64,000 nt of DNA from positions 1,315,301,046 through 1,315,365,045 of the forward strand of contig CM068367.1 of NCBI GenBank assembly GCA_034769895.1, in the 5' to 3' direction. Positions 45,701 through 51,028 of this stretch are shown piece after piece. A program made the position numbers and the translations under genes. Below the pieces are notes generated by a model. That model did no database searches, was not told where the DNA came from, and saw nothing but the letters and a program-made list of their open reading frames with translations. Every line of letters starts with the position of its first letter. Position 1 is the stretch's first letter. This DNA is from Magicicada septendecula (Eukaryota > Arthropoda > Insecta > Hemiptera > Cicadidae).

Positions 45701-47172
45701 TGTTTTTTTCTTTAACACAATGCAGCATCCATTTCTATGTTTTTAATTAATAAATTGATGCCACTCATTTCTCCCGCATGTTCATATCATTGTTATAGAT
45801 TTTGTGTTCTATGAATATAATATCATAGCATTTGTGTTTTATGAATTTATGCTAATCTCCCTAATACATCAACTCACACAACTTACAATTTACTTTTCCA
45901 TTAATAATAATAACCACAAAGGTTAGGACAGTCTAGCAAGATAGGTGTACAAGGAAGATAATGTGTTTGATAATAACACACTATGCTTTTCATCTCCCCG
46001 TTATATCACAGGATCTTACTACAAACTCGCATTTCGACAGTCTAAGTCAAGCTGTGGGGAAGGGGCCAACAAATGCATTTTATTCTGATAACGCTAATTG
46101 GTAATTGAAGCCAGGATGTGTAGGTTGACAGCCAAGTACTATTCCACTGGACTACCATGTCCCCAGTTTTCTTTCTGTACTTTCAGTATATCTGTGTTTT
46201 AGTGGTTAAATGCTCGCTATCATGGTCTTACATACGCGATGTTTCCATTCTCAAAAATTGTATCACTATTATGTAAATATAGTAGAAACAAAGTACCATT
46301 ATGTTTATTATTAGAAACATCTAAATACTTGCAACATAATTTGACATTATTGAAAACAAAGTGGCCAAAATTAAACCTCCACATTGCGCTGTTATTTTAC
46401 AAGGCCCCAAACACACTGTGAATTTGGCATTGTCCAAATTCATATATCACAGGTACTGCAAGGGTCATTCAATAATTAAAGAGAGAAATAGGTGTAGAGA
46501 AAAAACGGTTGGAAGACGGAAGTACGATATTTTCACAACTGTAAGTTACCATCCCTGTGATGAGTTCGGATCAACAATTTGGTTAGAATTGTTTTGTTTA
46601 TAACCTCACATTCTCGTTTAACAATGGTGAGTCCTCTTGAAGTTTCGGAATTAGTTGAACAATGTGCAGTGATCTGTTTTTTGGTTTCTGAATGTGAAAA
46701 ACTGTCTAAAATTTACTGTTGTATGACTAAAGAATACGGAAAAGGCTGTATGAGCTACAGAAAGTTTTATAAGTGGGCAGATCAGTTTAAAAATGGTTGA
46801 ACGTCAGTGACTAATGAGCAGCATTCTGGACATCTAGTTGAGGTTTTCCAGCACTTGGTACTTGCATAGACAGCCCTCATCATGGACTAATGATTCATAT
46901 AAACCTTGTTTAATTAATCAACACGTGGTCTATTTATTAATTTATGTATTATTTAGATCAATGTAATCATGAAATTAATTTAAATTAAAGTTATTGTATT
47001 TATTTTAAGGGAATTCCTTTCAATTATTCTTCCAAACTAGTATCTCTATTCAAACTTTTAACAGTAGTTTTTTTGTTTTTAGGAAAATCGTAAAGTAATG
47101 GGAAAATGTGGGGGCTACTGTGGAACATGCAGCCCAGAATACGGTCTCAAGCTAGACATATTGCCACCATAG
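15543..47172 (+). CDS. ADAMTS9: ADAMTS9/20 (GON-1)-type protein, C-terminal part, six exons
   Basis: Joined exons 15543-15737, 16801-16939, 28253-28439, 28825-28961, 44302-44498 and 47083-47172 give one open frame of 314 residues ending in a stop. Junction phases fit at every step (0, 1, 2, 1, 0). The product is the end of a secreted zinc metalloprotease acting in extracellular matrix. Visible are thrombospondin type-1 repeats (CSVTCGRGY; CSHPCGKKGRQIRR) and a full GON domain with the signatures SCHEIQ, YCHGMN, ENYAEFY, DPNTCPF, FGEAGDCYS, CPQGRFSINLTGTG and CGGYCGTCSPEYGLKL. Among ADAMTS proteins the GON domain is known only from ADAMTS9, ADAMTS20 and nematode GON-1, which fixes the subgroup. 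The protease domain lies upstream of the window. Introns of 11.3 and 15.3 kb are made largely of transposons, yet all exons are intact. Confidence 0.9.
15738..16800 (+). other. Intron, 1063 bp
   Basis: Bounded by gtaagg and ttttatag. AT-rich, with no element recognised. Confidence 0.7.
16801..16939 (+). CDS. ADAMTS9: Exon: last TSP1 repeat
   Basis: Encodes CSHPCGKKGRQIRRLLC through KRKCNIKK plus one base. The in-frame TAG that seems to end it (16942) is avoided by the donor AAAT|gttagt at 16940. Joining to GTGGATTT at 28253 restores Lys-Cys-Gly-Phe and the conserved Cys. Confidence 0.87.
16940..17275 (+). other. Start of 11.3-kb intron
   Basis: Unremarkable AT-rich sequence before the first Penelope-like copy. 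Confidence 0.5.
17626..18143 (-). repeat. 3' LTR of BEL/Pao
   Basis: Same length as its partner. On the minus strand it is preceded by ACGGGCAGTTTA, the likely purine-tract position. Confidence 0.92.
18144..19275. other. Noncoding BEL/Pao segment between integrase and 3' LTR
   Basis: 1.1 kb of AT-rich DNA. The 19020-19334 open frame overlaps the end of integrase in another frame and has no recognisable content. No env-like ORF is seen. Confidence 0.6.
19276..19890 (-). pseudogene. BEL/Pao integrase C-terminal half, out of frame
   Basis: On the minus strand the frame WSFIPPSSPHFGGLWESGIK runs into KFHLRRVVGK, ACLNSRPLFAISSD, LTPGHFLI and the chromatin-binding-like tail (WKFGVIIATFPGPDNLVRVVD), then a stop. 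Glu in GGLWESG is the likely third catalytic acid. It lies in a different frame from the upstream Asp residues because of a 1-2 base indel near 19870. Family: Pao integrase followed by the short DUF5641-type tail. Confidence 0.85.
19791..23753 (-). CDS. BEL/Pao Gag-Pol with in-frame loss of the RT core, 1320 aa
   Basis: Polyprotein read from ~23753, though the Met at 23660 (MSDEGLKVL) is the likelier start. Order: Gag of the DUF1759 type (~130-310); Cys/His knuckles at ~363-427, one a clear CINC-x4-H-x4-C; aspartic protease with LLDAGSQ at ~475 instead of the usual D(S/T)G; then YTSAESRFLSLERRF, the start of pol. From ~744 to ~760 the expected 200-300 residues of reverse transcriptase, including the YVDD box, are replaced by low-complexity YIYLCVYLYILIYLIW. 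RNase H follows (GFSDASERGFG ~811, ELC ~858, YSDSMVALYW ~886), then the integrase zinc region (HIRLLHAG, CLKC ~1160) and two catalytic Asp residues (AVDYGGP ~1195, SDNGTKF ~1261). The last ~25 residues are in a shifted frame. Confidence 0.9.
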   Translation of the reverse strand: MPAVHHHHQGADAAGSRQPGTTSNSKKVRKKMSDEGLKVLTRKRGGLKSAIVRIQSAVNSFDINLTTKHFLTVRLESLKSLASKYDEVQSEIELISKDASTAQADRVEVEETIYSTEANILQLLDAFNTQTVPPVLSTPVHLKPISLPCFSGNILEWQHFYSIFNDLVHSRSDLTPVEKLHYLHSSVKCEPLDLIKSLPICQENYVIALNLLSERYNNPFILAKYYVQNLLQVKSTIKDSVQSLAEFTNTITSSVNSLAAMKLSVNLFEFITIQLLSTKLDPITLKRWKESIDPDNLPSFQDFTHFLNLRRQLLENTMPIESGQQFNKPSVKPNNKFEKCSLRNTAGSSTFKSYHAAARHYSCVCCKSDHPLYMCNNFRILSAAERGQLVANHKCCINCLRAGHLITNCKSKQVCKICSKGHHTLLHANYVPKSAAASSNYCSFKLQCKNNVLLSTAVVYVIDQAGNRHKARALLDAGSQINFCTKSFAKRLHLKLTRSNIPITGISNTACCATDIVSVRIMSRYQRHSFEAKCAVLSNLTHNLPSISFDINRFHIPNKIFLADPDFNISSQIDILLGAQFYLGLILANKYTRGPNFPIIQETKLGYILAGNLPKHCHTQGPAVSFLARNNDSQILQSLERFWEAETIPGDTPNSESACEEHFVRSTQRNPEGRFIVSLPFKSDKPHLGESYTSAESRFLSLERRFRRDPKLARDYADLTKECKDLGHMTLIDHGAINLVASHTYYIYLCVYLYILIYLIWLCKLGWDEPISGQSLSDWHSLCNKLSLIGKIVVPRSIRCSREAVTVQLHGFSDASERGFGCCVYIRVIYQDATASCRLLCSKSRVAPLRQVSLPRIELCACLLLSRLVSKIIPALHSFIDDVHLYSDSMVALYWIHAQSTRWKTYVANRVAEIQRRTQTYIWHHIDSRRNPADIISRGCFPDVLRDCSLWWHGPGCLSQSSESNPFPSFVPATPSSSEVTAEEKTTHNRSLMSTLAVDLSLDFSSLHRLTRVYAYCFRFIRNVRHSSADKLSGDLTPAEIHQSLNFFIKQSQSIHFPGEISCLRNGSSVSIRSKLASLDPFLDDSGVIRVGGRLQHSQLPYDSKHPIVLPPSAHVTRLIIEREHIRLLHAGAQLVHHSLHQRWWIVNARLVIRSIIRKCLKCIRFSATQQVQRLGILPSPRVTPSRPFLFCAVDYGGPFMIRHGGQKSRTLTKAYVSLFVCLATRAIHLELVSDLTASAFIAALRRFMARRGIPSQLYSDNGTKFRKARTILHDIYNFWHNKDAITSIKSFTSSQGYHGHLFRPPHLISVAFGRAASRV
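23909..24031 (-). repeat. Tandem primer-site-like units next to the BEL/Pao 5' LTR
   Basis: Four units of about 28-35 bp (23909, 23939, 23967, 24002) each begin TGG or TGC and end GGACCAAAA or similar on the + strand. On the minus strand they read TTTTGGTCC...ATCCA. The fourth lies inside the LTR, so the LTR boundary (24001/24002) falls exactly between units. TGGTCC fits the 5' end of a primer binding site complementary to a tRNA ending in GGACCA, possibly tRNA-Tyr; that assignment is tentative. Confidence 0.62.
24002..24519 (-). repeat. 5' LTR of BEL/Pao
   Basis: 518 bp. It differs from 17626-18143 at four positions that I could find, for example atgacaccg against atgacagcg. Confidence 0.92.
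24638..24662 (+). ncRNA. Hammerhead-ribozyme-like core in PLE copy 1
   Basis: CTGACGA, a hairpin (GCTTA, loop, TAAGT), then GAAA: the conserved core order of a hammerhead. It lies at the 3' end of a Penelope-like element, where such ribozymes are known. The inverted left copy (17400-17427) has CTGACAA in place of CTGACGA and is probably inactive. Cleavage activity is not shown by the sequence. Confidence 0.6.
24746..26473. other. Intron sequence, no gene seen
   Basis: AT-rich. Scattered open frames (for example 24899-25147) have no recognisable product or splice context. Confidence 0.5.
26474..26678. repeat. 205-bp imperfect palindrome
   Basis: GTGCATGCTCGGCTACC at the left is mirrored by GGTAGCCGAGCATGCAC at the right. 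Inner arms (AACAGCAGCTGTGTTCACCAAT) continue to a centre at CAACAACATTGTTGTTG. Open frames on both strands across it are consequences of the symmetry. Probably a foldback or MITE-like element, family unknown. Confidence 0.75.
26679..27180. other. Intron sequence, no gene seen
   Basis: No coding or repeat signature recognised apart from a short AAT run near 27062, which may be the 3' tail of the adjacent LINE. Confidence 0.4.
27181..27916 (-). pseudogene. RTE-like LINE reverse transcriptase C-terminus
   Basis: 219 residues without the polymerase core: YNYLGSKITSDGHSSKEI, AKIAFNKQKHLF, VWSVGLYGSEYWT, FDTWCYSRIFKISWREKITN and KGRRAKFIEHILRH, then ELKRKA. These motifs follow the RT in RTE-like LINEs. 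The expected continuation (..W.AAANQP) is in a shifted frame after the stop at 27257, so it is both 5'-truncated and broken. It is antisense to the host gene inside its intron. Confidence 0.85.
27917..28252. other. End of 11.3-kb intron
   Basis: No feature until the acceptor ttattttcag at 28243-28252. Confidence 0.6.
28253..28439 (+). CDS. ADAMTS9: Exon: GON domain part 1
   Basis: Encodes GFTSCHEIQQKTG, YTLTVAGRNLSIYCHGMN, EYLTLPAGERENYAEFYDN and two bases of Arg. Donor AATAG|gtatac. These are the hallmark first half of the GON domain with conserved Cys residues. Confidence 0.92.
28825..28961 (+). CDS. ADAMTS9: Exon: GON domain part 2
   Basis: Acceptor ctttcag, donor TTAA|gtaagt. Encodes LLDPNTCPFGGQRRDPCQC, then FSKVRFNISSLRVLS. 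It is preceded by a 385-bp intron with no feature. An ACT repeat (28981-28999) follows in the next intron. Confidence 0.92.
28962..29629. other. Start of 15.3-kb intron
   Basis: An ACT microsatellite at 28981-28999; otherwise nothing recognised. Confidence 0.5.
29630..29870 (+). pseudogene. Degraded mariner-like transposase fragment
   Basis: One frame gives CHDNVTAHKSAVHCKEQVA, matching the second catalytic motif region (HDNA.AHKS) of mariner-type DDD transposases, preceded by GECRVA. Flanking frames are broken by stops. Neither terminal repeat was found. Confidence 0.5.
29871..30379. other. Intron sequence, no gene seen
   Basis: AT-rich, no motif recognised. Confidence 0.5.
30467..30491 (-). 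ncRNA. Hammerhead-ribozyme-like core in PLE copy 2
   Basis: The minus strand reads CTGAAGA, a hairpin (GCTTTT / AAAAGT), then GAAA, fitting CUGANGA-stem-GAAA. It has the same placement as in copy 1, just after the ORF. Confidence 0.55.
30500..31238 (-). pseudogene. PLE GIY-YIG endonuclease and linker
   Basis: On the minus strand MIHRLNNIPLDEKDYKDEL and YLAESNGYDRTIVNKLL (linker after RT) are followed by GVYKLNCNKFYTGQTGRSFK (the GIY-YIG catalytic module), QRYIEHTKALHSTTE and FANHLTEANHTYKNIDNNMN. This module makes the nick for insertion in Penelope-like elements. Frames are interrupted, so it is no longer functional. Confidence 0.85.
31239..31766 (+). other. hAT 5' terminal region
   Basis: Terminal inverted repeat and presumed promoter region, with a GC-richer patch (31500-31650) and no ORF of interest. 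Confidence 0.5.
31767..33538 (+). CDS. Small two-exon ORF in the hAT 5' part
   Basis: Exon 31767-32029 starts at an ATG (MPRKLKKAFKYKC) and ends at the donor GAAAG|gtaaat. Exon 33439-33538 follows an acceptor ctttatag. The join gives EERLPVTEAEDIKTSAIS...RTKTF and a stop, about 120 residues. CLDLMC and HCKKKH suggest a small zinc-finger-like fold. It may be an accessory protein or a 5' exon set of the transposase transcript. The stop is 17 bp before the LTR insertion point, so the insertion did not cut it. The splice model is inference. Confidence 0.45.
32030..33438. other. hAT intron with a GC-rich block bounded by direct repeats
   Basis: Mostly AT-rich. At 32414 and 32648 the sequence GCCGGTMATTTCGCCCAG occurs twice in the same orientation, 234 bp apart, enclosing a much more GC-rich segment. 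No family recognised. Confidence 0.55.
33556..34698 (-). repeat. 3' LTR of nested element
   Basis: Matches 39219-40362 with few substitutions and one A-run length change near 34126. Confidence 0.88.
34701..37763. other. Noncoding interior after the Gag-like ORF
   Basis: Three kilobases with no pol signature on either strand. Near 36661-36695 an inverted pair AGCTATGGTC/GACCATAGCT and near 36876-36902 GGAGGTAAC/GTTACCTCC could form RNA hairpins. Confidence 0.55.
37764..39023 (-). CDS. Gag-like protein of nested LTR element, 419 aa
   Basis: Intact ORF beginning MADNSEVSFSDRETESK about 195 bp after the 5' LTR and its primer site. Residues ~90-160 are a coiled-coil-like series of KFD/RFD repeats (DKKFESRF, DEKFDKIDCRFD). 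An acidic Asn/Glu-rich linker follows. Residues ~250-350 are a folded-looking Trp-rich segment (VVEWGQRVNFPL, VEDWSCLYLLYNF, SVWSNFESVIWCY) that may be the capsid-like part. No CCHC knuckle or protease motif. By position it is the element's structural protein; the sequence does not match a family I can name. Confidence 0.6.
   Translation of the reverse strand: MADNSEVSFSDRETESKINADSGIQTELTSINEYNVEVSVLSTPGAISTRTVTSKAKELSLDDLFNFMRTMSSDINIKFYVQNDKFDAIDKKFESRFNSSDEKFDKIDCRFDVQNSNFNIKFEQLNSQLQQSISVKFDGLINGIQEKNKCLENANEIKNSLNKVEQSTSNTNESCNGNVVLDKELTNNNDNVENNECNTENSSVFEELVSESDMVKINSENTDEFVECDIEMLMCVYELERERKNSIVVEWGQRVNFPLIIYDDDLMCSQVWFKKGKRPVLVEDWSCLYLLYNFVPSVWSNFESVIWCYNERDLKRELYAERETELYELNREYDEWKESLEVYLNNNDLNDKTKGNNPIMNIVTDGDLTEVPNVDMFYDYFGKMNEFGFFGYDTQGNHLFVNKTEQCCIKQRVIFDDGG
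39200..39218 (-). other. tRNA-Lys-like primer binding site
   Basis: The minus strand reads TGGCTTCCGGAACAGGGAC directly after ACA at the LTR end, with one A/T gap base. It resembles the TGGCGCCCGAACAGGGAC class. Only one copy is present, unlike the other three LTR elements in this window. Confidence 0.65.
39219..40362 (-). repeat. 5' LTR of nested element
   Basis: Partner of 33556-34698. The open frames inside (39842-40096, 39924-40310) recur in both LTRs and look like chance. Confidence 0.88.
40485..43164 (+). pseudogene. hAT transposase (ZMYM1-like), frameshifted
   Basis: The N-terminal part (40529-40906) has the linker DPGFYANKKLSAELINEAL ... FPTTFGRKFNP. A run of nine A at 40885-40893 shifts the frame; eight would keep it open into ERKWLAYSKHSDAVFC, a TTF-type zinc finger with CLHC and HEKSKNH. 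DUF4371/RNase H-like catalytic region: IILDSTQDVSKKE, then VGQSMDGAGNMRG, FYIWCCSHRFALV and TTRWSSKSDAV. A stop at 42833 separates the C-terminal dimerisation segment (ILALPATSCSAERIMSKLKL ... RLRSSMGDIWLSDMLVL, 42916-43164). Order and content are typical of hAT transposases, which cut and paste DNA in the nucleus. Two breaks mean it is inactive. Confidence 0.88.
43165..43953 (+). other. hAT 3' terminal region
   Basis: AT-rich with a TA-rich run at 43678-43702, then G-rich sequence leading into the inverted end. Confidence 0.6.
44302..44498 (+). CDS. ADAMTS9: Exon: GON domain part 3
   Basis: The acceptor tttacag at 44301 (not the earlier ttcag at about 44270, which gives a stop) and donor GAA|gtaagt keep the frame. 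Encodes SDWTFSRQVKGARVPFGEAG, DCYSRARCPQGRFSINLTG and TVWRSHGPYSSLEVNKLE. It is wedged between two Penelope-like insertions, 120 bp and 50 bp away. Confidence 0.92.
44549..44794. repeat. Palindromic Penelope-like terminus pair
   Basis: Head-to-head inverted copies of the Penelope-like terminal repeat. CTAAATATAATTATTTCACT followed by ACGACTCGGAACAC on the left is mirrored from 44704 to 44794, with about 40 bp between the arms. The left side also shares the 5' flank CTTGGATTT...TGTCCATGACATG with copy 1 (17276). No ORF. The hammerhead-like core on the minus strand (44671-44695) is degenerate (CAGAAGA). Confidence 0.75.
45257..45466. repeat. 210-bp palindrome, second Penelope-like family
   Basis: Arms of about 95 bp (TATAATATTTAAACTTTCTC at the left edge) meet at a short spacer CGTTAGAACTGA. 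The sequence differs from the other PLE copies, but each arm holds the order CTGAnnA, stem, GAAA, then a CGCG-containing segment and GACAAGTAA. Assignment to Penelope-like elements is inferred from this layout. Confidence 0.7.
45316..45342 (-). ncRNA. Hammerhead-like core in the 210-bp palindrome
   Basis: The minus strand reads CTGACGA, then A, GGCG, a seven-base loop, CGCC, then GAAA. All core positions I know are intact. The other arm (45381-45407, + strand) carries CTGACAA and a CACC stem and looks inactive. Confidence 0.55.
46095..46165 (-). repeat. tRNA-derived SINE head
   Basis: The minus strand has an A-box-like TAGTCCAGTGG about 15 bp from GGGGACATGG and a B-box-like GGCTTCAATTACC about 40 bp later, the internal RNA polymerase III promoter layout of a tRNA. 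No matching 3' acceptor strand exists, so it is not a working tRNA. The rest of a SINE may extend left to about 45900. Confidence 0.45.
46621..46860 (+). pseudogene. mariner-like transposase N-terminal relic
   Basis: Encodes EVSELVEQCAVICFLVSECE, KIYCCMTKEYGKGCMSYRKF and YKWADQFKNG, a stop, then SVTNEQHSGHLV. This follows the helix-turn-helix pattern of mariner (IR..FL..EG...I......YG...S......W...F..GR). Only the DNA-binding half remains. Confidence 0.6.
47083..47172 (+). CDS. ADAMTS9: Last exon: end of GON domain, stop codon
   Basis: Acceptor tttttag. Encodes ENRKVMGKCGGYCGTCSPEY, GLKLDILPP and TAG. The Cys cluster is the conserved end of the GON domain. Confidence 0.93.
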   Translation, partial: ENRKVMGKCGGYCGTCSPEYGLKLDILPP

Positions 47173-48001
47173 AACTACGTGAAACAATTAGTGTTTCCAC
47201 ATAAGGCCGCTGGCCATACCCACCATGCAGTTCAACATAGATCTCAACCCCTTAGGCTGAACACCAGACATGATATCGAAAGCTGATGATCGAAGAAAGC
47301 TTGATAGTGTTCAATTATTTTGGAGTTGCAGACCATGTAAATGCATAGGCTGTTTATTATTTTTGTTAGTGCCAAATGTGTCTACAAAATGGTTTATAAT
47401 CCTGACTTAAGTTGGCAAGGACTTGTGAAAGCCTTTGACAACCACTGTATTTATACTAAGTAAATTATTTTAGGATGTTTATAGAGTGAATGCTACGAAA
47501 CATGCGTGTAAATATTATTGACTTTTATTAGACAAAAATTGTGTATATGTGTGCAGAAGAGTACAAACACATTTTACACTTAGCCAGATACAGAAGTATC
47601 GTAATATGCCACAGTGAAAAGGGAAAACTTGTATTTAAACTTTACTATATAACGATAATTGAAGCTGGGTTTAGTTGCAGTTTCTTTTGTAGTTATTTGG
47701 TGACTAATGAAATACTTGACAGTGCCTGTTTTGTAAAGGCAGTAGTACTGGGCTGAAAGCACTTGAAAAGCGACAATGTATTCTGTAATTTAGAGTATAT
47801 TATTAATATTAATAATAATGGTGTTAAATATCAGTATTATTTATGAATTGTGTTCACTCTTCACTGCTAAACTGTGTTCACTGTTTAGTATTGGCTTGAG
47901 TTGACGGTGGCCATATTGATAAAGTTATGTGAATATATTTGTGCCATAGTTTGCAGGCTAATTTCTAAAAACCCACCGAACAACGACTGTAGGTGAATAA
48001 A
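47173..48001 (+). other. Probable 3' UTR
   Basis: Follows the stop of the ADAMTS9-like gene. The first AATAAA I found is at 47996-48001 (in gaataaaaaaaag), a candidate poly(A) signal. The frames at 47541-47762 have no recognisable product. Confidence 0.5.
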
Positions 48002-49228
48002 AAAAAGAACAAATCTCTTTCATATATATGCATCACACACACATACACACACACACTGACTTACATATACTTTTTTAGATATTAATAGATTTATGCAAAA
48101 TTGAATATTCATCCCATATACAATATTTTAGAAAATTGTAACATGTGAACTTGAAAAAAATTTGTTCCATTTGATAAAAATGCAGATTTTATAAAGAAGT
48201 TACCAAAGCTAAATGCTTTAAAGCTCAGTGTATTATATGTACCACTGCCAGCTACCGACAACCAAGGGCCTGCAATTGTGAAGGCATTAGCAAACATCAT
48301 GTAATAAGCCACTTCACTGCCTACTGTATAAATATATTATTTTCTCAATGTAGTGTAAATTATTTTATATACAATTTTTATATATATATAGTATGTAATT
48401 TGTATACAAAAAGTAGAATGTATTTATATTATATATTTTTGTTTTTGTACCATTAACTAACTTATGTATTTTGTGTTTAAATATTATTGTGCATTGATCC
48501 ATGTTTATATATATAGATGTATGTGTTTGCATTATACATAGCTACTGTAACTGTATGATAATATTAATAGCAACAAACGAATCCATAATGTACCTGAATA
48601 TACATCTGTAAGTGGTTAAAAGGTACTTTTTGGTTGTCTCCTATAAAAATAGTATTTAAATATGAAAATAATACCCAGTATAATAACAATTAGCAATACC
48701 TATTTCTAACAGAAATTCTGGTTTAGGCACAATCAGATAAATAAAAAATATTGTTCTCAAAACAAAATAAGTGGAAATATATTTTTGTTGTAAAGTTAAT
48801 TGCAATTTTCTTAATATTCCTGATTAGTCCCTCCTCTGGATTCTGAATTCTCTAATACCATGCGTGTTTTTCTTTTTATACAATTTCTTTTTGGGCTGTG
48901 GAATTATTCTTTTATAATTTTGCCCTATTTTCCTGTCATTCGATGTTTAAAATGTCTCATTCTCAGTGACAGAGGGGAGATCTAATTAGAAGCTTTGTAA
49001 TGAATGACAGCTGATTGTAACATTTATGTCAAAACTGTCCCATGGAAGCCTCCAGTTGGTTGATTAATTTTGTTACTGATTTAAATTTATGTCCCATGAA
49101 TGTTTTTATTAACTTTCTCCACTGTACGTGTTGTGCAATAGCATTTTTTCATGAGGAATTTTCCTGCCATTCTACATCTTCACTGCTTAACTTTAATTAG
49201 ATACGCGATACTTCACTTTTTACACTTA
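48002..49228. other. Intergenic, no gene seen
   Basis: AT-rich with short CA and TA runs (48040-48056, 48381-48390). Confidence 0.5.
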
Positions 49229-49343
49229 TTATCTGTATACACTAAGTTGGCATCTGGGCCGGCGACTACCTGGCGGCTGGCCCGGGTAATCCCCTGGCAT
49301 TCACAACCGGCCCAGACGCCAACTTAGTGTATACAGACAGTAA
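49229..49343. repeat. 115-bp GC-rich-core palindrome
   Basis: TTATCTGTATACACTAAGTT at the left is mirrored by AACTTAGTGTATACAGACAG at the right. Arms of about 35 bp end in CTGGGCCGG/CCGGCCCAG, with a 44-bp centre holding further GGCC motifs. The GC-rich core stands out in AT-rich DNA. Family unknown. Confidence 0.75.
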
Positions 49344-50063
49344 CGGTTTTTAATAAAAACTACAAGAATTAGAAAAATGTAACCCCATAAAATACTGGAC
49401 ATTGAGCAGTAAAACAAAAATTTTCAGACTACCAAGTTGTGCCTAAATGCAAAATTTCAGTTAATTCATTGTAAGAAACTTGAATTTTCTTAATATCCCT
49501 GTAACTACAGAAATCAGCGTGGCACTACCTCGAACAAAATTGCAGCCATTTTTCTAGTTGTTTATTTCAAGTATAAAATAAATATCGTCACCAACAAACT
49601 GAGATTGGGCTTTTAATCAAATTCTAGTGGCTGAGCAATGGAAAACTATGTCATTAGACATGACAAACTGAAATTATAAGCCACATGTAGTTTTGACAGA
49701 GAAAATTGTACTGAAGTATAGTGAAACATATCACTGCAACAGTACGACCAATGCTTTGGCTGTCAGCAAAACGTTAGCTAATTTTCAATTGTGATATTCT
49801 GAAAGAGTGTTAAGTACATTAACTTTTTCTAAATGATTTGCAGTCAAAATGTGTATTCTGACTGCACCTGCATTAATTCTGATGTGCATCAAAACAACTG
49901 CCACCTGTTGTTAAAATATATATATATATATATATATATCTTTTAAGTGATATTATATCACATTGGTTTAATATGAACAGAGTAATTATTTCTCTATGCA
50001 GCTATTATTCAGCATAGAGAAATTACGCAGAGTATTGTTCAGCTATGCATGTGTGCACACCTC
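49344..50063. other. Intergenic with TA repeat
   Basis: (TA)n at about 49916-49938. No gene. Confidence 0.5.
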
Positions 50064-50290
50064 TTAGCCTGTTGACCAGTTCCACCACTGTTGAACATGT
50101 TCCACCACCTCCTGATCCTGAGCATGGGCGATACTAAACTTTAAATAGCCAAGACCGGCCAACACACTGGCCCTTAGGTCTTCCTCTCTGTTGCATCCCA
50201 CTTGGTATGCCCTTGTAAAGTTTTTTGCTGCCCCGAAGTCTTCCACTCTCAGGACATGGTCCAACCACCTCAAGCTCTGTATCCTGATGA
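50064..50290 (-). pseudogene. Possible LINE C-terminal fragment
   Basis: The minus strand encodes LRWLDHVLRVEDFGAAKNFT, resembling the RWLGHV.RM segment near the end of LINE proteins. No diagnostic RT motif is left, so the call is weak. Confidence 0.35.
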
Positions 50291-50514
50291 AGGAGGTAAG
50301 GTTAAGATCTTCATAAGCTGAATACAGTTCTGTTTTTTTTCTCTAGTGCCATATTCCATCTTCACAAATTGCCCCTATAATTTTGCTCAGAATTTTTATT
50401 TCAAATGTGTCAAGTAGATCTGTTGCTACTTTATTAAGGGTTTGTTAATATGTCAAAACTGGAATGAATAAGGTCTTACACATTCTTTTATATGCACACA
50501 CTTTTATGTAGATC
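50291..50514. other. No feature seen
   Basis: Short gap between LINE fragments. The second one ends at the ATC repeat (50515-50531). Confidence 0.4.
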
Positions 50515-51028
50515 ATCATCATCATCATCATCCTCATCTTCACGGATTAAACCAAGGATGGTTTGTTCCGGTCTCAAATAGGCAAAGGTTAGAGGTGGTC
50601 ACTCCAGCGTTTCCTCGGACATCCCACACCTCTTCGTCCCCTCGGCTTATAGTTCCAGAGTTGTTTGGGGATGCAGCAGTCATCCATTCGGCAGAGATGT
50701 TCCCACCAATTCAACCGATACTGGATGATCCTGTTGAGTATACTCATAATATTCAGTTTCCTGCTGTATCTGTGTTTCTTCTATGATCATGGAGAGTATA
50801 CCCTGCCACATGCCTGAGAAATCTCATTTCAGCCGCTTGGATGCAACTGGCCTGGCCTTTCATTAAAGTCCAATTCTCAGACCCATAAAGAAGTGTGGGA
50901 AGAGCCATCACCTTGTAGAATTTTAGGCGTGTCCCTTTACTTGCTGACTTATGGGTTCGCCTAATGGTCCCACACATAAGGTTGAACTTACGCAACTTAT
51001 TCACAACTGCATGCATTAAAAGACACAC
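50515..51028 (-). pseudogene. LINE 3' fragment with GAT tail
   Basis: The minus strand gives NKLRKFNLMCGTIRRTHK, then TRLKFYKVMALPTLLYGSEN, AAEMRFLRHVAGYTLHDHRR and, in shifted frames, NWWEHL.RMDD and KPRGRRD. This is the segment after RT in LINEs of the RTE/Jockey-like groups. It ends at a (GAT)n tail at 50515-50531. Confidence 0.75.

Noticed and set aside
46095..46165. Functional tRNA gene
   Set aside because: Pol III boxes are present but the acceptor stem cannot form, so a SINE head is more likely.
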